From contig NC_091233.1 in assembly GCF_040958095.1 (NCBI RefSeq), positions 21,645,297 to 21,709,296 on the forward strand: a DNA stretch of 64,000 bases, written 5' to 3'. Shown piece by piece: positions 22,326 through 46,864 of the stretch (positions within the stretch are counted from its first letter, which is position 1; every line of letters begins with the position of its first letter). The position numbers were made by a program, and so were the translations under genes. This stretch comes from Procambarus clarkii. Taxonomy: Eukaryota; Arthropoda; Malacostraca; Decapoda; Cambaridae. The notes beneath the pieces are model-generated. The model was not told where the DNA came from, did not search any database, and saw only the letters and a program-made list of their open reading frames with translations.

Positions 22326-22600
22326 ACCTAGTTGTACTCACCTAGTTGTGTTTGCGGGGGTTGAGCTCTGGCTCTTTGGTCCCGCCTCTCAACCGTCAAT
22401 CAACAGGTGTACAGATTCCTGAGCCTATCGGGCTCTATCATATCTACACTTGAAACTGTGTATGGAGTCAGCCTCCACCACATCACTTCCTAATGCATTC
22501 CATTTGTCAACCATTCTGACACTAAAAAAGTTCTTTCTAATATCTCTGTGGCTCATTTGGGCACTCAGTTTCCACCTGTGTCCCCTTGTGCGTGTTCCCC
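22320..22600 (-). mobile_element. LINE-A 3' end, bounded on both sides by (TG)n
   Basis: tactcacctagttgtactca, gagctctggctctttggtcc and aactgtgtatggagtcagcc match the other LINE-A copies. The right end passes from gtgcgtgttccccttg straight into (tg)n at 22603-22680. Confidence 0.8.

Positions 22601-22602
<2 letters not shown>

Positions 22603-22680
<78 letters not shown>
22603..22680. repeat. (TG)n microsatellite
   Basis: Nearly pure tg run of about 78 bases. Confidence 0.95.
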
Positions 22681-22682
<2 letters not shown>

Positions 22683-22689
22683 TGTGTGG

Positions 22690-23640
22690 TTGAGGTGACT
22701 GACCCTTAGGTATTTGTGTGTTGTGTTCCGGTAGCCTAGTAAATAGTAACTTCACCCAGACTATTTTAACTCCTATCAACAATTAACATGAGGAACTGCC
22801 GGATAATAATTTTATTTACAGCAGTTTAAATTAATTTTAATAGTTTAAAATTATGTTTAGATAGTTTAATTTTATGTGGTGAGGCTACGTCAGGTTGTAA
22901 ATCAAATTTTATGTATTATTTTGTATAAACAAGATGGAACTTGATGAAGCCATGACGTCATACCCTTTGTAATCCCTCATCAAGTCATGTGACTTGGTTC
23001 AGCCTAAGGGAAGACGCTCAATCTCAGGTGCTCAATCTCAGGTGCTCAATCTCAGGTGCTCAGTCCGAGTTTTACTCTATTAGAGCTACATTGGTGCTTC
23101 AACAGAGCTTCAATAGAGCTTCATTAGCCAGACTGAAGCATAGTTTGAGGAGGCTGATGTATAAGACCCAATATCGCAGTATATATTGGCAGTAAACAAA
23201 TGTATGTAAGATTGGGAGAGGAAGTCGAAGGTATGACCTGGTGAGCAACATGGAGGTTGAGGGGCTGATGTGCAACCCGTCCTCTTAAAAATAACGTCAC
23301 TTTTGGCTCGTATGCGCACTATGGCCAAATTTGGACGTAATTTAAAATGAAATCGACTCACAAAAGTGACGTACTGTTCCGTTTTCTGTTTGAGTCGTCC
23401 GGCGCTCCGCGGACAGTTTAGAAGAGGAACTTTCAATTAACGTTTTTCATAACGTTCGAGGGTGATTATGGTGTTGGACTTTCTGTCTCAGGACAGCCAT
23501 CTTGCACTCTGCAACAAGTTGTCTCTACAGTCCCTGCAACAATGTGGAGTATTGGCGACATTGCTGTTGCTCTTCCTGCCAGACTTCCTGCTACTGTCAG
23601 TACACTGTCACGTGACTGTACCCATCGCCAGGCAGTAGAA
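22690..23640. other. Intergenic, mostly unrecognised
   Basis: Contains three copies of ctcaatctcaggtg (about 23018-23060). No gene evidence. Confidence 0.4.
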
Positions 23641-23649
23641 GAAGACTTA

Positions 23650-23740
23650 AGACTGGTGGTAATTGATTGATTGATGAAGATTAAGCCGCTCAAGAGGTGG
23701 CACGGGCATGAATAGCCCGAAATGGGGGCTTTTATTGCTG
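23650..23740 (+). repeat. Dispersed repeat H, partial copy
   Basis: attgattgatgaagattaag + cc, then gaggtggcacgggcatgaat + agcccga. It matches 59.2 kb; the second hairpin is missing. Confidence 0.7.
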
Positions 23741-23759
23741 TACTTATAATAATGTACAT

Positions 23760-23890
23760 TGAAGCCAGAAACGCTATGCGTATTAGTGGCTTTGGGTATT
23801 GTATGTACTAGCTCTATCTATAAATCCAACAATATGTTTGTAACTAATCATCTATGTATGTACTTTTACCTGAATACAAATTTGAATTTG
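23760..23890 (+). mobile_element. LINE 3' tail fragment
   Basis: cagaaacgctatgcgtatta, gtggctttgggtattgtatg, tagctctatctataaatcc and ttacctgaatac, the same tail as the 17.5- and 61.6-kb copies. Confidence 0.75.
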
Positions 23891-24480
23891 AAGCTGTTCG
23901 ATTCGTCATAGGCTATCCGGCACCCGTGTTACGCTTACTCCCCTCAAAAGACATAAACATGAAAGTAAACAAAATGAAGCCATGAGAATAATTCTTAGAG
24001 TTCCTTAAACAATGAACACATAAAATCTACGACACGAACTGTCTATCTAGCATTAAGAACAGGTTCAAGGAACTGAATGCCGTGACACTAGCAAGAAAAC
24101 ACCGATTCAATTTTATTTTAAATTTTGCCCCGAGACAAGACCTTGTTACAAATCAGGGGCCATCATCAAACATCACCGTGACAAGGCAGTCGAGGAAAGG
24201 AGGATAGAAGAGAAAGTGATTCAGTACGCTGGTACAATGCAGTCGCAGCAGACAAACATTATGGAGAAAAACCAGGTGATCGAAAGAGGAAATCTGTAAT
24301 TGCAAGAATTCGTCTTGGATTCAAGAATTTATGGAGATACGCGATGGAAACAACTGAGGAGTGAAGTTGCGGAATTTGCAGCATGAGTGATGGATATCGT
24401 CTGGACTAATACCCGAATCTGCATATCTGAGACATTATAAATATGTGTAGTATAATAAACCCCACATTGTTTGAGGTGGG
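23890..24480 (+). mobile_element. Non-LTR retrotransposon C-terminal fragment
   Basis: Plus-strand frames give EAMRIILRVP-like, SIKNRFKELNAVTLARKH-like, KRKSVIARIRLGFKNLWRYA and CGICSMSDGYRLD. This is the RNase H-to-C-terminal region with the C-x2-C...M-S-D-G-x-R-L-D signature common in arthropod LINE polyproteins. Several frame breaks. A different family from LINE-A. Confidence 0.6.
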
Positions 24481-24569
24481 AAAGCACTATTTGTCATATA
24501 TTGTCCTAAAAGGTTCCCCACTTTACACCCGCAAGATAACGTTAACTTGAGGATTTTTTAAGTGAAATT

Positions 24570-24700
24570 TAAATTAGTTTATTGAGGTATAGAGCCACAC
24601 AAAGGGATGAAGTAGCTCAAGCTATTCTCACCCCGTTCAGTACGTGTATAAGCATATTTGCGAACATTCTGAGTGACAAACATATACATTTCTTACTTGA
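24570..24700 (+). repeat. Dispersed repeat F
   Basis: Shares agtttattgaggt, acacaaagggatga, gtagctcaagctattctcac and cccgttcagtac with 48.6 and 60.5 kb. Non-coding; class unknown. Confidence 0.75.
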
Positions 24701-24779
24701 GTGATGTATTATGTTAATCCCTTGTTTTACAGTCTGTTGACTTGAGATAGTTAAGTCAAGCTCAGCTGCATCTGAGTAC

Positions 24780-24880
24780 AAGTGACAGGATGAACAACCC
24801 AGCGGGTTTTCTTCCTATTGGTGGAGTGACATATACGCTGCTTTGCCGGTAAATAAACACGCTCCCAGGGACAAAATTAT
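24780..24880 (+). repeat. Dispersed repeat M, copy without the 51-bp array
   Basis: atgaacaacccagcgggttt + tcttcctattgg, then gctgctttgccggt, then directly aataaacacgctcccaggga + caaaatt. The flanking pieces match 31042-31096 and 32203-32230, but the 51-bp units between them are absent. Confidence 0.7.
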
Positions 24881-24889
24881 TAAATGAAC

Positions 24890-25215
24890 ACCTCTCCACC
24901 CCCTACCCATGCGGAAGGGGTAGGGTAGACCTAGTAGGACCAGCAAACCCTCTTCCGAATCTTGAGACGACAGCCTAACCCTCTTCCCACGTCCCCATCC
25001 CTTGAGAAGTGGTGATGGACCTGCATGCCAACCTCTGAACCTTGGGGCAACAACCTATACCCACCCCTCACCCCGGCGCCGCACCCCCCTTCCCTGGAGA
25101 AGTGAGGATGAACCAACATCCTCTGAACCTTGGGAGAGACAACCTCTCTCTCCCCCTCTGGAGTAGTGTGGGTGGACCACCGTGCCAACCTCTGAACCTT
25201 GGGACATATGCCATC
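24890..25215. repeat. Degenerate repeat with 'cctctgaaccttggg' motifs
   Basis: The motif (c)ctctgaaccttggg recurs near 25024, 25119 and 25190 with ttcc..gagaagt(g) blocks between. About 3-4 degenerate units of 70-95 bp. Confidence 0.5.
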
Positions 25216-25354
25216 TTGGCCAAGTCCACACGTTTTGTGCGATAACTTTAGCTCGGGCGGAGCGGGAGGCTTGCGGATACTGATTGCTTTCTCGTTTGAA
25301 GCGTTTTATTGTAGCATACATGTATCTTTTTATCTGTTTGTATTATTTATTTCT

Positions 25355-25510
25355 TATTAACCAGGCTGTGATACATACGTCAGGTTGCGAGCAGCCGCGT
25401 CCAACAGCCTGGTTGACCTGTCCAGCAACGAGGAGGCCTGGTCAGAGACCAGGCCGCGGGGAGGTTGATCCCCTGAATCAAGGCAAGGTAACCGCAAGGT
25501 AAGGTACCAG
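25355..25510 (+). repeat. SINE-1-related tail block
   Basis: ggaggcctggtcagagacca + ggccgcggggaggttgatcc resembles the SINE-1 tail but lacks a tRNA-like head. Confidence 0.5.
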
Positions 25511-25529
25511 AGTACCTTACCTCGCGTCG

Positions 25530-25580
25530 CGTAAGTGCCACCGCCCACGGGATGGGTACGGGATGCATAATAAAGAAAGA
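25530..25580 (-). repeat. Dispersed repeat B, single-unit copy
   Basis: ccaccgcccacgggatgggt + acgggatgcataataaa is one inverted unit of the 30-bp arrays with the flanking 'tttattatgca' end. Confidence 0.65.
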
Positions 25581-25764
25581 AATTGAATTGGTTGATATAG
25601 TTTAAGTTAGAGCATGGTCAAATATGCATCTTTGCTTCAAATTAAGTCAGTCACCACACTCTTCCTGCTTACTGCTGAACCTGTCTCTCTCTCTCCAGTA
25701 GCCTAATTCCTGTTGACTTGCTTAACAAACCAACAAGTTAACACATGGAATGCAGTGATGTGAT

Positions 25765-26010
25765 TATCTTGGTTACCTTGCGATGATTTCGGGGCTTAGC
25801 GTCACCGCGGCCCGGTCCTCGGCCAGGCCTCCTCCTCTGTGAGGAGGCCTCCACATCTGGTGGAGGAAACATCCGTACCATTTCAAATGTAGATTTGATA
25901 GGGGCCAATAGGCTCCAGAATCTGTACACCAGTTGATTGACAGTTGAAAGGCGGGACCAAAGAGCCAGAGCTCAACCCCGAAGCAAGCACAACTAGGTGA
26001 GTACTAGCAC
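25765..26010. mobile_element. SINE-1 tail (minus) joined to LINE-A tail (plus)
   Basis: 25777-25830 carries gatgatttcggggcttagcg and ggcccggtcctcggccaggc. 25905-26010 carries gaatctgtacaccagttgat, gggaccaaagagccagagct and caactaggtgagtac. It ends in the LINE-A terminal motif without a microsatellite. Confidence 0.65.
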
Positions 26011-26605
26011 GTATAGCGTTTTGGGCAGGTCTCTAATCTTAGAAAGAATAAGAGAGATTGTCTGTGAGGCGAAAAATTTGCCAGTGCAGGGTACAGAACA
26101 TTTGGCCCTGTATGACTAACCATCCTGCAAGATGGGGACTTATTCACTCTTGTGTTGATGATATCCTCATAATGCACTCAGAGTCTGTCAGTGCAGACTG
26201 CTTATCACATGCCTCTGTATGACTAACCATCCTGTGTGATGGGGACTTTTTAGCATCACGTAGCTAGTTTTTTTGACACTGTACTCCCCTTCATATAGTC
26301 TAGGGTAGGTGCACAAATGAAGATGTACCTAATGTATTAATAAAATAACATTACTGGAAAAGATGAACTGAATTCATTTGGGTCGGTGAAGAAAATAGTG
26401 AGTGCTATATAGATAGAGGCATATAGACAGACATACAAATATAGAGATACATAGATAGATAAGCAGATATTGAGATCAATATAGAAAGGTAGCTAGAGAT
26501 ACAGAGACAGAGTTAGTAGAACAACCCACCATAAACACGCAAATAAAAGATAGAGACAGATAGGCAGGGATAGATAAAGAGAAAGGGCAACGCCAGGTAC
26601 CTCCC
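26011..26605. other. Unrecognised; degenerate tetranucleotides
   Basis: The block ctgtatgactaaccatcctg occurs twice (about 26108 and 26214). 26400-26590 is a degenerate gata/gaca-rich stretch. No gene evidence. Confidence 0.45.
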
Positions 26606-26607
26606 CT

Positions 26608-26735
<128 letters not shown>

Positions 26736-26767
26736 ATCACGAAAATAAACACGTGATTAAAAATGTA

Positions 26768-26927
26768 ACAATGTCAGACCACGGAGGAAAAATGAAACAG
26801 GAATTTCCTTAAGTACTTTCGTATATTAATACATCTTCAGAAGGAGTCACTCCTTCTGAAGATGTTTTAATATACGAAAGTACTTAAGGAAATTCCTGTT
26901 TCATTTTTCTTCCGTGGTCTGACATTG

Positions 26928-26930
<3 letters not shown>
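26768..26930. repeat. Near-perfect palindrome (81-bp arms) with hammerhead-like core, between (TA)n tracts
   Basis: Arms 26768-26848 and 26850-26930 differ at about three positions, with one central base. Each arm, read outward, holds CTGAAGA (right arm 26856-26862). A short AT stem follows (gtat/atac in the left-arm copy), then GAAA (26876-26879): the order and spacing of a hammerhead ribozyme core. The ribozyme and Penelope-like-element reading is inference. Confidence 0.8.

Positions 26931-26997
<67 letters not shown>
26931..26997. repeat. (TA)n microsatellite, right flank of the palindrome
   Basis: Pure ta run. Confidence 0.95.
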
Positions 26998-26999
<2 letters not shown>

Positions 27000-27000
<1 letters not shown>

Positions 27001-27085
27001 CAACAAACCATAATAACCTTCATTATGGCTTGTTGAGCTTGAAGCTGTTGCTCCTTGTTTGTGTTACATCTGACCTATGCGCTAA
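27000..27085 (-). mobile_element. CR1-like LINE 3' fragment
   Basis: cattatggcttgttgagctt + gaagctgttgctcc and gtgttacatctgacc match 210-255 and 19.77 kb. Confidence 0.6.
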
Positions 27086-27869
27086 ATAAATTCCCAGTGA
27101 ACACCTTCCATTTCCCAATGCTCCTTAACCTAGTTTCATAGCTGATATAATTCACAGTCCACAGTTACTCCCTTTCACTCTTAATTGAGGTGGAGCCTAA
27201 TATATTTGGGTCCTCTTGGGGTCTCGAGTGCCCTTATGACAGCGTGAAAACTGAGACTAATGAGATCATTCTCACTCCTTCAGCCCGAATACTCGTACAT
27301 TAGCGTTCATTCTTCATGTGCCTCATTCCCCGAATATTTCATCAGGGCCCCATTATTCATGTGGGTTCATTCTTCCCATTTTTCATGTAGTTTCGTTCTT
27401 CAAGAAGCCTCATTCTCGCTTCATTGTACTCTTCATGTAGCCTCATTCTCTTCTCATTCTTATTCTCTTCTCATTAATGTCTCCCTCTTTGCTAAATATT
27501 GGTATTCATTATTTATAATTGACATTAAGGATGATATTCGTGGTTCTCTAGCGGCTCTGAGATGATTGTTTTTATGTGTATTTAATTAAGGGTTTTATTA
27601 CCGAGAAAGTAAATATTTATATTCCATTTTGTTTAATTACGTGCTTAAGAATTCCAGTAAGGTCGGACTAAACTATGTCACTGGTTCCTTAGCTAGCTTA
27701 AATTTGTCTAGGCTGCAAGGTTAAATTAGTGTAGGCTGTATGTTAGAGTAGGTTTGGCTAAGCATTTAGGTTAAAAGTCAGGTTAGACTAGGCTAGGCTG
27801 GGCTAAGTATTAGGTTATGTTAGTCTAAGCAATGTGTTAGGTTATGCTAGGCTAGGCAATGTGTTAGGT
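27086..27869. other. Unrecognised stretch
   Basis: Degenerate ttcat/cctcattc-rich and ttaggtta-rich DNA. No gene evidence. Confidence 0.4.
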
Positions 27870-27874
27870 TAAAT

Positions 27875-28165
27875 TAAGTCAGGTTAGGGGGGTATGTGTA
27901 TCTAACCTTTTTTTGAAACACTCTAGAAATCCTTCGTCTGGTACTCGGTAAGCCATTCCACAAATCAACAACCTTATTAATGTAGAACATAAGAACAAAG
28001 ATAACTACAGTTACCTTTGGCAGTAGCATTGGTCTAAAATGTCGCAAAAACGCATCTTGAAGCAAAGAGTAACCAACAACGGCATTTCCTCGAATATAAA
28101 TTACGGACTTAGATGGATTTTCAAGAGCCACTGGCAGCATTACACCAGCAATGTAAGTCTCCATG
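27875..28165 (-). mobile_element. LINE C-terminal fragment
   Basis: Minus strand: FYINKVVDLWNGLPSTRRRI and VFQKKVRY, the terminal block of CR1-type proteins. Upstream the frame runs into an unrelated repeat (aacataagaacaaagataac). Confidence 0.5.
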
Positions 28166-28589
28166 AGAAAACAAACATTCCGGTCATCAATTCACTTTTT
28201 TGACCAACACACTCAGACGACCTAGAAGTAATTCTCAAAAGAAGGCACCAAGCCGGGAAGGCTATGTAGCACCATCAGACGACCTAGAAACACGCAAGAT
28301 GCAAGACTTGCAACATAATGCAAGACTCACCACCACTACCTATGCGCACTTAGAATACTATTCTTCTAAAATCTATACAAAACCAGCACGCATTGTACCT
28401 GCCTGGCGTAAGAGGCAGTCTTACATCCTCAGTGCTCATCCAATATACAGTCCACCAAATCACTGCAATTATAAAAGCTTGCGGGTTGTGATGAAGACGG
28501 GTTGGAATCACAATTGGTGTCGTTCGAACATTTTTCGAACAACGTTTCGCTGACAACCTCTCTTGTAGTGGCAACTGTAAATGCATCAC

Positions 28590-28930
28590 TCACGCACTAC
28601 AAAACGAATATATCCTGAGGCATATTATTATTTACAGTATTAATGCTTTATGTATAGTTAGGCGTAGGTTAAGTGTTTCTGTTCTGTTGGCGATTATTTG
28701 TGCGTGTAGTTCATAGGTGAAGCATTTACAGAGTTGCGGTTCGAAAAGAGGTCGTCAACGAAACAGTGTTCGAGAAATATTCGAACGCCATTAGTTGCGA
28801 GTCGTGTGTAATGCGTTTTTCATTCGTTAACAGGGAGTTTCATGGCTGGATGAGCGGTCATTTAACCTTTGTTGACGAGGACAGGGTGCCCTGAGGACAG
28901 GGTGTCCTGAGAACAGGTTGCTGAATTAAT
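28590..28930 (+). repeat. Dispersed repeat D
   Basis: ctgttggcgattatttgtg, gtgaagcatttacagag, gagtcgtgtgtaa and gacgaggacagg recur at 36.8 kb and 50.8 kb. The sequence at 28200-28560 may belong to the same element. Class unknown; no coding signature that I trust. Confidence 0.55.
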
Positions 28931-29025
28931 GAGCAATTGTTTACAGGGACGTTGTGGAGTTTGAAACACCACTACCTGTATCGTATCATTCAATTGCGAA
29001 AGATACCGTCCATGCTCAACCACTT

Positions 29026-29225
29026 GGGCTGGACGGTAGAGCGACGGTCTCGCTTAATGCAGGTTGACGTTCAATCCCCGACCGTCCAAGTGATTGGGCA
29101 CCATTCCTTCTCTCCGTCCCATCCCAAATCCTTATCCTGACCCCTTCCAATTGCTGTATAATCCTAAAGAATTGCCGATTTCCCATGATTAATTCCCTTA
29201 CCTTCGTTTGCGCTCTATGAACGAA
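29026..29225 (+). mobile_element. SINE-2: tRNA-headed element
   Basis: The head ggctggacggtagagcgacg with B-box-like gttcaatccccgaccgtcc is followed by gggcaccattccttctctcc and cccatcccaaatccttatcc. Complete at both recognisable ends. Confidence 0.75.
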
Positions 29226-29304
29226 ACATACAAAATATTTCTTACACAAGGACAAGTCACCTGATGACACACCTATGTAGTGGAATCTCCTCGGTTTCAA
29301 GTGA

Positions 29305-29405
29305 GTTTAGTTTAATTATTGGATTATAAACACTAAAGACGCATATACACCCTGTGGGCAGTGATGGAAGGGTTTCATTTATATAAATGATTCAGGGAAT
29401 AACCC
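29305..29405 (+). repeat. Dispersed repeat B, diverged single-unit copy
   Basis: gacgcatatacaccctgtgg + gcagtgatggaagggtttca resembles 18.2 kb. It is immediately followed by (ta)n (29408-29482). Confidence 0.55.

Positions 29406-29407
<2 letters not shown>

Positions 29408-29482
<75 letters not shown>
29408..29482. repeat. (TA)n microsatellite
   Basis: Pure (at)n run of about 75 bases. Confidence 0.95.
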
Positions 29483-29485
<3 letters not shown>

Positions 29486-29619
29486 ACGCTATTGATCAAA
29501 GCGCGAAAATGCAGGCCCTATGGTGAAATTTAAAGGCACAGGATTACTGAGGCTACCTGGGACTAACGATCATTGACCTTGATAAGTCAGGTGGGTTGCC
29601 TATAAGTCCTTCTGGTGAA

Positions 29620-29700
29620 GGAAACCCACCTTTACGGGCTCACCATAGCCCGTGCTACATGGACATTTTCGCTCTGAGTAGCTAAATCTAAAATAACAAC
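29620..29700. repeat. Dispersed repeat G (acgggct hairpin)
   Basis: acgggctcaccatagcccgt + gctacatgga, then tagctaaatctaaaataac. The same block is at 33.53 kb (inverted) and 52.0 kb. Confidence 0.65.
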
Positions 29701-29794
29701 ATAAAACCACCTCAAATATGGCCGTTTAGATCAGGCCAAAAAACGTCGGCCAAATTGGTTAATGAAATCATTCATGTATGCAAACGACCTCTCT

Positions 29795-29870
29795 AGCAGA
29801 CATATTATAATATGTCTGCTAGTGAGGCAGACATTATAATATGTCTGCTAGTGATGTCTGCTATATAAAC
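29795..29870. repeat. Palindromic cluster ctagcagacatattataatatgtctgctag
   Basis: A 30-base perfect palindrome made of ctagcagacatatta and its reverse complement, then two more partial copies (gcagacattataatatgtct + gctagtg). Confidence 0.8.
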
Positions 29871-30560
29871 GACCTCACTACCAGACAGCCTAAAGTATCA
29901 CTGCCTCTTAAAATTCCCAGGTGGATAGGCTTCTTATCTTGACTTGGCCGTTCTTTCTACTACCCCGCCCAACATTCCTAATTCCCGCCACTCACCCTGA
30001 TAACACGACAATTATATATATGGTCAGTCGGCTATGATCCTCTCTGGCGCCCCTACAGCTTCTACGCATGTCCATCGAGGTCCTAGCAAAGTCATTGTTG
30101 TGGACGGGCATTAATTTCTGGCTTCGAGGGCTGTAAACACCAAATGTACTCAGCTTCTCGGTGTATATACACTAGGAGTTTAGTCCTGGATTATGTTCAA
30201 GCCTAAAGTACCTGGTGGCGAGTCAGACGACTACTGTGGTGGCCATAATAGCCCTCGGCCAGGTTATAGGGTTCACGCCAAACATCGAACCAAAACACCC
30301 ATACACTGTGGTGGCTTTTTTTTGTCCTTGCATTTCTACAGCAGGAATTTTGTTGTATAATTTGTTGATTTGCTATGTACCCCATACCCATACCAATAAT
30401 ATATATATGCGAACAAGCCTGAATGGTCCCCAGGACTATATGCAACTGAATATATATATGCGGGTGGTAGGAGAAGATAATATTAGTGTTCAGTGAGAAA
30501 CCACAAAGTCTCCTCTGAATACTTTTTATTTTCTTCTCCGAGGCTATGTACCCTCACAAA

Positions 30561-30824
<264 letters not shown>

Positions 30825-31041
30825 TTGTTAGTATTGGAAATCGATTTTAAAAAACACCACCCCACAGCCTTTCGTCAGGTTTTGGTAACCTGGAATGGTG
30901 CTTAAGTGGAGCTCCTAACTCCCTTCCCACTCTCACTTTCGTAAACAATGTCTTGAACCACTGAGTGCTAATCCTTGGTGTTTTATGATGGTGCATTCCG
31001 CTTTTTGGAGTAAAGAAGCGCCCCGCAACTCATAGGCATAT

Positions 31042-32230
31042 CATGAACAACCCAGCAGGATTTCTTCCTATTGGGGAGTGTTGTACATGCTGCTATGGCG
31101 GTGTGTCCACTCACAGGATGAGTGGCGCTGCCCAATACTGTCACTATGGCGGTATGTCCACTCACAGGATGAGTGGCGCTGCCCAATACTGTCACTATGG
31201 CGGTATGTCCACTCACAGGATGAGTGGCGCTGCCCAATACTGTCACTATGGCGGTATGTCCACTCACAGGATGAGTGGCGCTGCCCTATACTGTCACTAT
31301 GGCGGTGTGTCCACTCACAGGATGAGTGACGCTGGCCAATACTGTCACTATGGCGGTGTGTCCACTCACAGGATGAGTGGCGCTGCCCAATATTGTCACT
31401 ATGGCGGTGTGTCCACTCACAGGATGAGTGGCGCTGCCCAATACTGTCACTATGGCGGTGTGTCCACTCACAGGATGAGTGGCGCTGCCCAATACTGTCA
31501 CTATGGCGGTATGTCCACTCACAGGATGAGTGGCGCTGCCCAATACTGTCACTATGGCGGTATGTCCACTCACAGGATGAGTGGCGCTGCCCTATACTGT
31601 CACTATGGCGGTGTGTCCACTCACAGGATGAGTGACGCTGGCCAATACTGTCACTATGGCGGTGTGTCCACTCACAGGATGAGTGGCGCTGCCCAATATT
31701 GTCACTATGGCGGTGTGTCCACTCACAGGATGAGTGGCGCTGCCCAATACTGTCACTATGGCGGTGTGTCCACTCACAGGATGAGTGGCGCTGCCCAATA
31801 CTGTCACTATGGCGGTGTGTCCACTCACAGGATGAGTGACGCTGCCCAATACTGTCACTATGGCGGTGTGTCCACTCACAGGATGAGTGACGCTGCCCAA
31901 TACTGTCACTATGGCGGTGTGTCCACTCACAGGGTGAGTGACGCTGCCCAATACTGTCACTATGGCGGTGTGTCCACTCACAGGATGAGTGGTGCTGCCC
32001 AATACTGTCACTATGGCGGTGTGTCCACTCACAGGATGAGTGACGCTGCCCAATACTGTCACTATGGCGGTGTGTCCACTCACAGGGTGAGTGACACTGC
32101 CCAATACTGTCACTATGGCGGTGTGTCCACTCACAGGATGAGTGGTGCTGCCCAATACTGTCACTATGGCGGTGTGTCCACTCACAGGATGAGTGGTGCT
32201 GCCCAATAAACTCGCCAATCAGGGCAAAAT
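31042..32230 (+). repeat. Dispersed repeat M filled with a 51-bp tandem array (~22 copies)
   Basis: The left arm atgaacaacccagcaggatt + tcttcctattgggg matches 24790. The array unit is tgtcactatggcggtgtgtc + cactcacaggatgagtggcg + ctgcccaatac (51 bp). The right arm is aataaactcgccaatcaggg + caaaatt. 51 is a multiple of three and the unit lacks stops in several frames, so long open frames on both strands are artefacts (plus-strand unit STHRMSGAAQYCHYGGV). Blocks of variant units (gtgtg/gtatg, gccct/ggcc) recur in the same order about 300 bp apart, showing multi-unit duplication. Confidence 0.93.
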
Positions 32231-32244
32231 TTAAATTTAGATTA

Positions 32245-33010
32245 GACATCAACAGCAGGAACAAGACGCACCAACAGCAGGAACAAGACGCACCAACAGG
32301 AGGAACAAGACGCACCAACAGGAGGAGCAGGAGGAAGAAACAGCACCAACAGGAGGAACAAGACGCACCAACAGGAGGAGCAGGAGGAAGAAACAGCACC
32401 AACAGGAGGAACAAGACGCACCAACAGGAGGAGCAGGAGGAAGAAACAGCACCAACAGGAGGAACAAGACGCACCAACAGGAGGAGCACGAGGAAGGAAC
32501 AGCACCAACAGGAGGAACAAGACGCACCAACAGGAGGAGCACGAGGAAGAAACAGCACCAACAGGAGGAACAAGACGCACCAACAGGAGGAGCAGGAGGA
32601 AGAAACAGCACCAACAGGAGGAACAAGACGCACCAACAGGAGGAGCAGGAGGAAGAAACAGCACCAACAGGAGGAACAAGACTCACCAACAGCAGGAACA
32701 AGACTCACCAACAGGAGCAGGATGAGGAAGAAACAGCACCAACAGGAGGAACAAGACTCACCAACAGCAGGAACAAGACTCACCAACAGGAGCAGGATGA
32801 GGAAGAAACAGCACCAACAGGAGGAACAAGACTCACCAACAGGAGGAACAACACACACCAACAGCAGGAACAAGAGGAAGAAACAGCAGCACCAGCAGGA
32901 ACAAGAAGCACCAACAGGAGGAACAACACGCACCAACAGCAGGAACAACACGCACCAACAGGAGCAACAGGAGGAAGAAACAGCAGCACCAGCAGGAGCA
33001 ACAAGAGACA
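32245..33010 (+). repeat. 53-bp minisatellite, T-depleted on the plus strand
   Basis: Unit aggaacaagacgcaccaaca + ggaggagcaggaggaagaaa + cagcaccaacagg (53 bp; starts at 32301, 32354, 32407 and onward). The plus strand is nearly free of T for hundreds of bases. Later units are shorter and mixed. It ends about 300 bp before the transporter start codon. Confidence 0.9.
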
Positions 33011-33129
33011 GGAGGGAGGGTAGAGAGGGGGGGTGGTGGAGTGACCATGGCGTGGTGGTGGTGATGATGGTGCAGGCTTGGGCTGTGGTGGTGAGCAGCG
33101 AGGCAGCACACGACCAGTAGTGTAGTAGT

Positions 33130-33310
33130 AGTGGTGGGTGGTAGTGGCGGCGCCCCAACACTGCTCTCTCTCTCTCTCACTTCCTCTTCTCAAACATGCA
33201 AAATACACTTCTCAAATTTGCCTGAAGTAGTAGTAGTTAAAAAATTTAGTTGCGACTAAAAAGCCTAATCAGAATAAAAGTTTCCTTCGTGTGGATATAT
33301 AAAATATAGC
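33130..33310 (+). promoter_or_regulatory. Likely 5'-proximal region of the sugar transporter gene
   Basis: A (tc)n run at 33160-33179, then AT-rich DNA to the start codon. tatataaaat lies only ~20 nt before the ATG, too close to act as a TATA box for that start unless the 5'UTR is extremely short. No transcription start can be fixed from the sequence. Confidence 0.3.
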
Positions 33311-46773
<13,463 letters not shown>

Positions 46774-46858
46774 CGGATATGAGCTTAGAGCCTCGTTATT
46801 AACCCTTAAACTGCGCAGCAGTTTAAAAGCACCACATTGAGGTGCACTAAAAATGGTA

Positions 46859-46864
46859 AATAAA
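46859..46864 (+). terminator. Candidate polyadenylation signal AATAAA
   Basis: 86 nt after the transporter stop codon. Just before it, at 46806-46826, is a small hairpin ttaaactgc-gca-gcagtttaa. Confidence 0.6.

Noticed and set aside
28200-29000. Possible long retroelement around repeat D
   Set aside because: No reverse transcriptase, terminal repeats or other diagnostic part could be seen, so it is left as an unclassified dispersed repeat.
31068-33161. Very long open frames on both strands (minus 697 aa, plus 388 aa)
   Set aside because: They run through the 51-bp and 53-bp arrays, whose units lack stops in several frames. Both strands are open at once, and there is no splice or start context and no domain.
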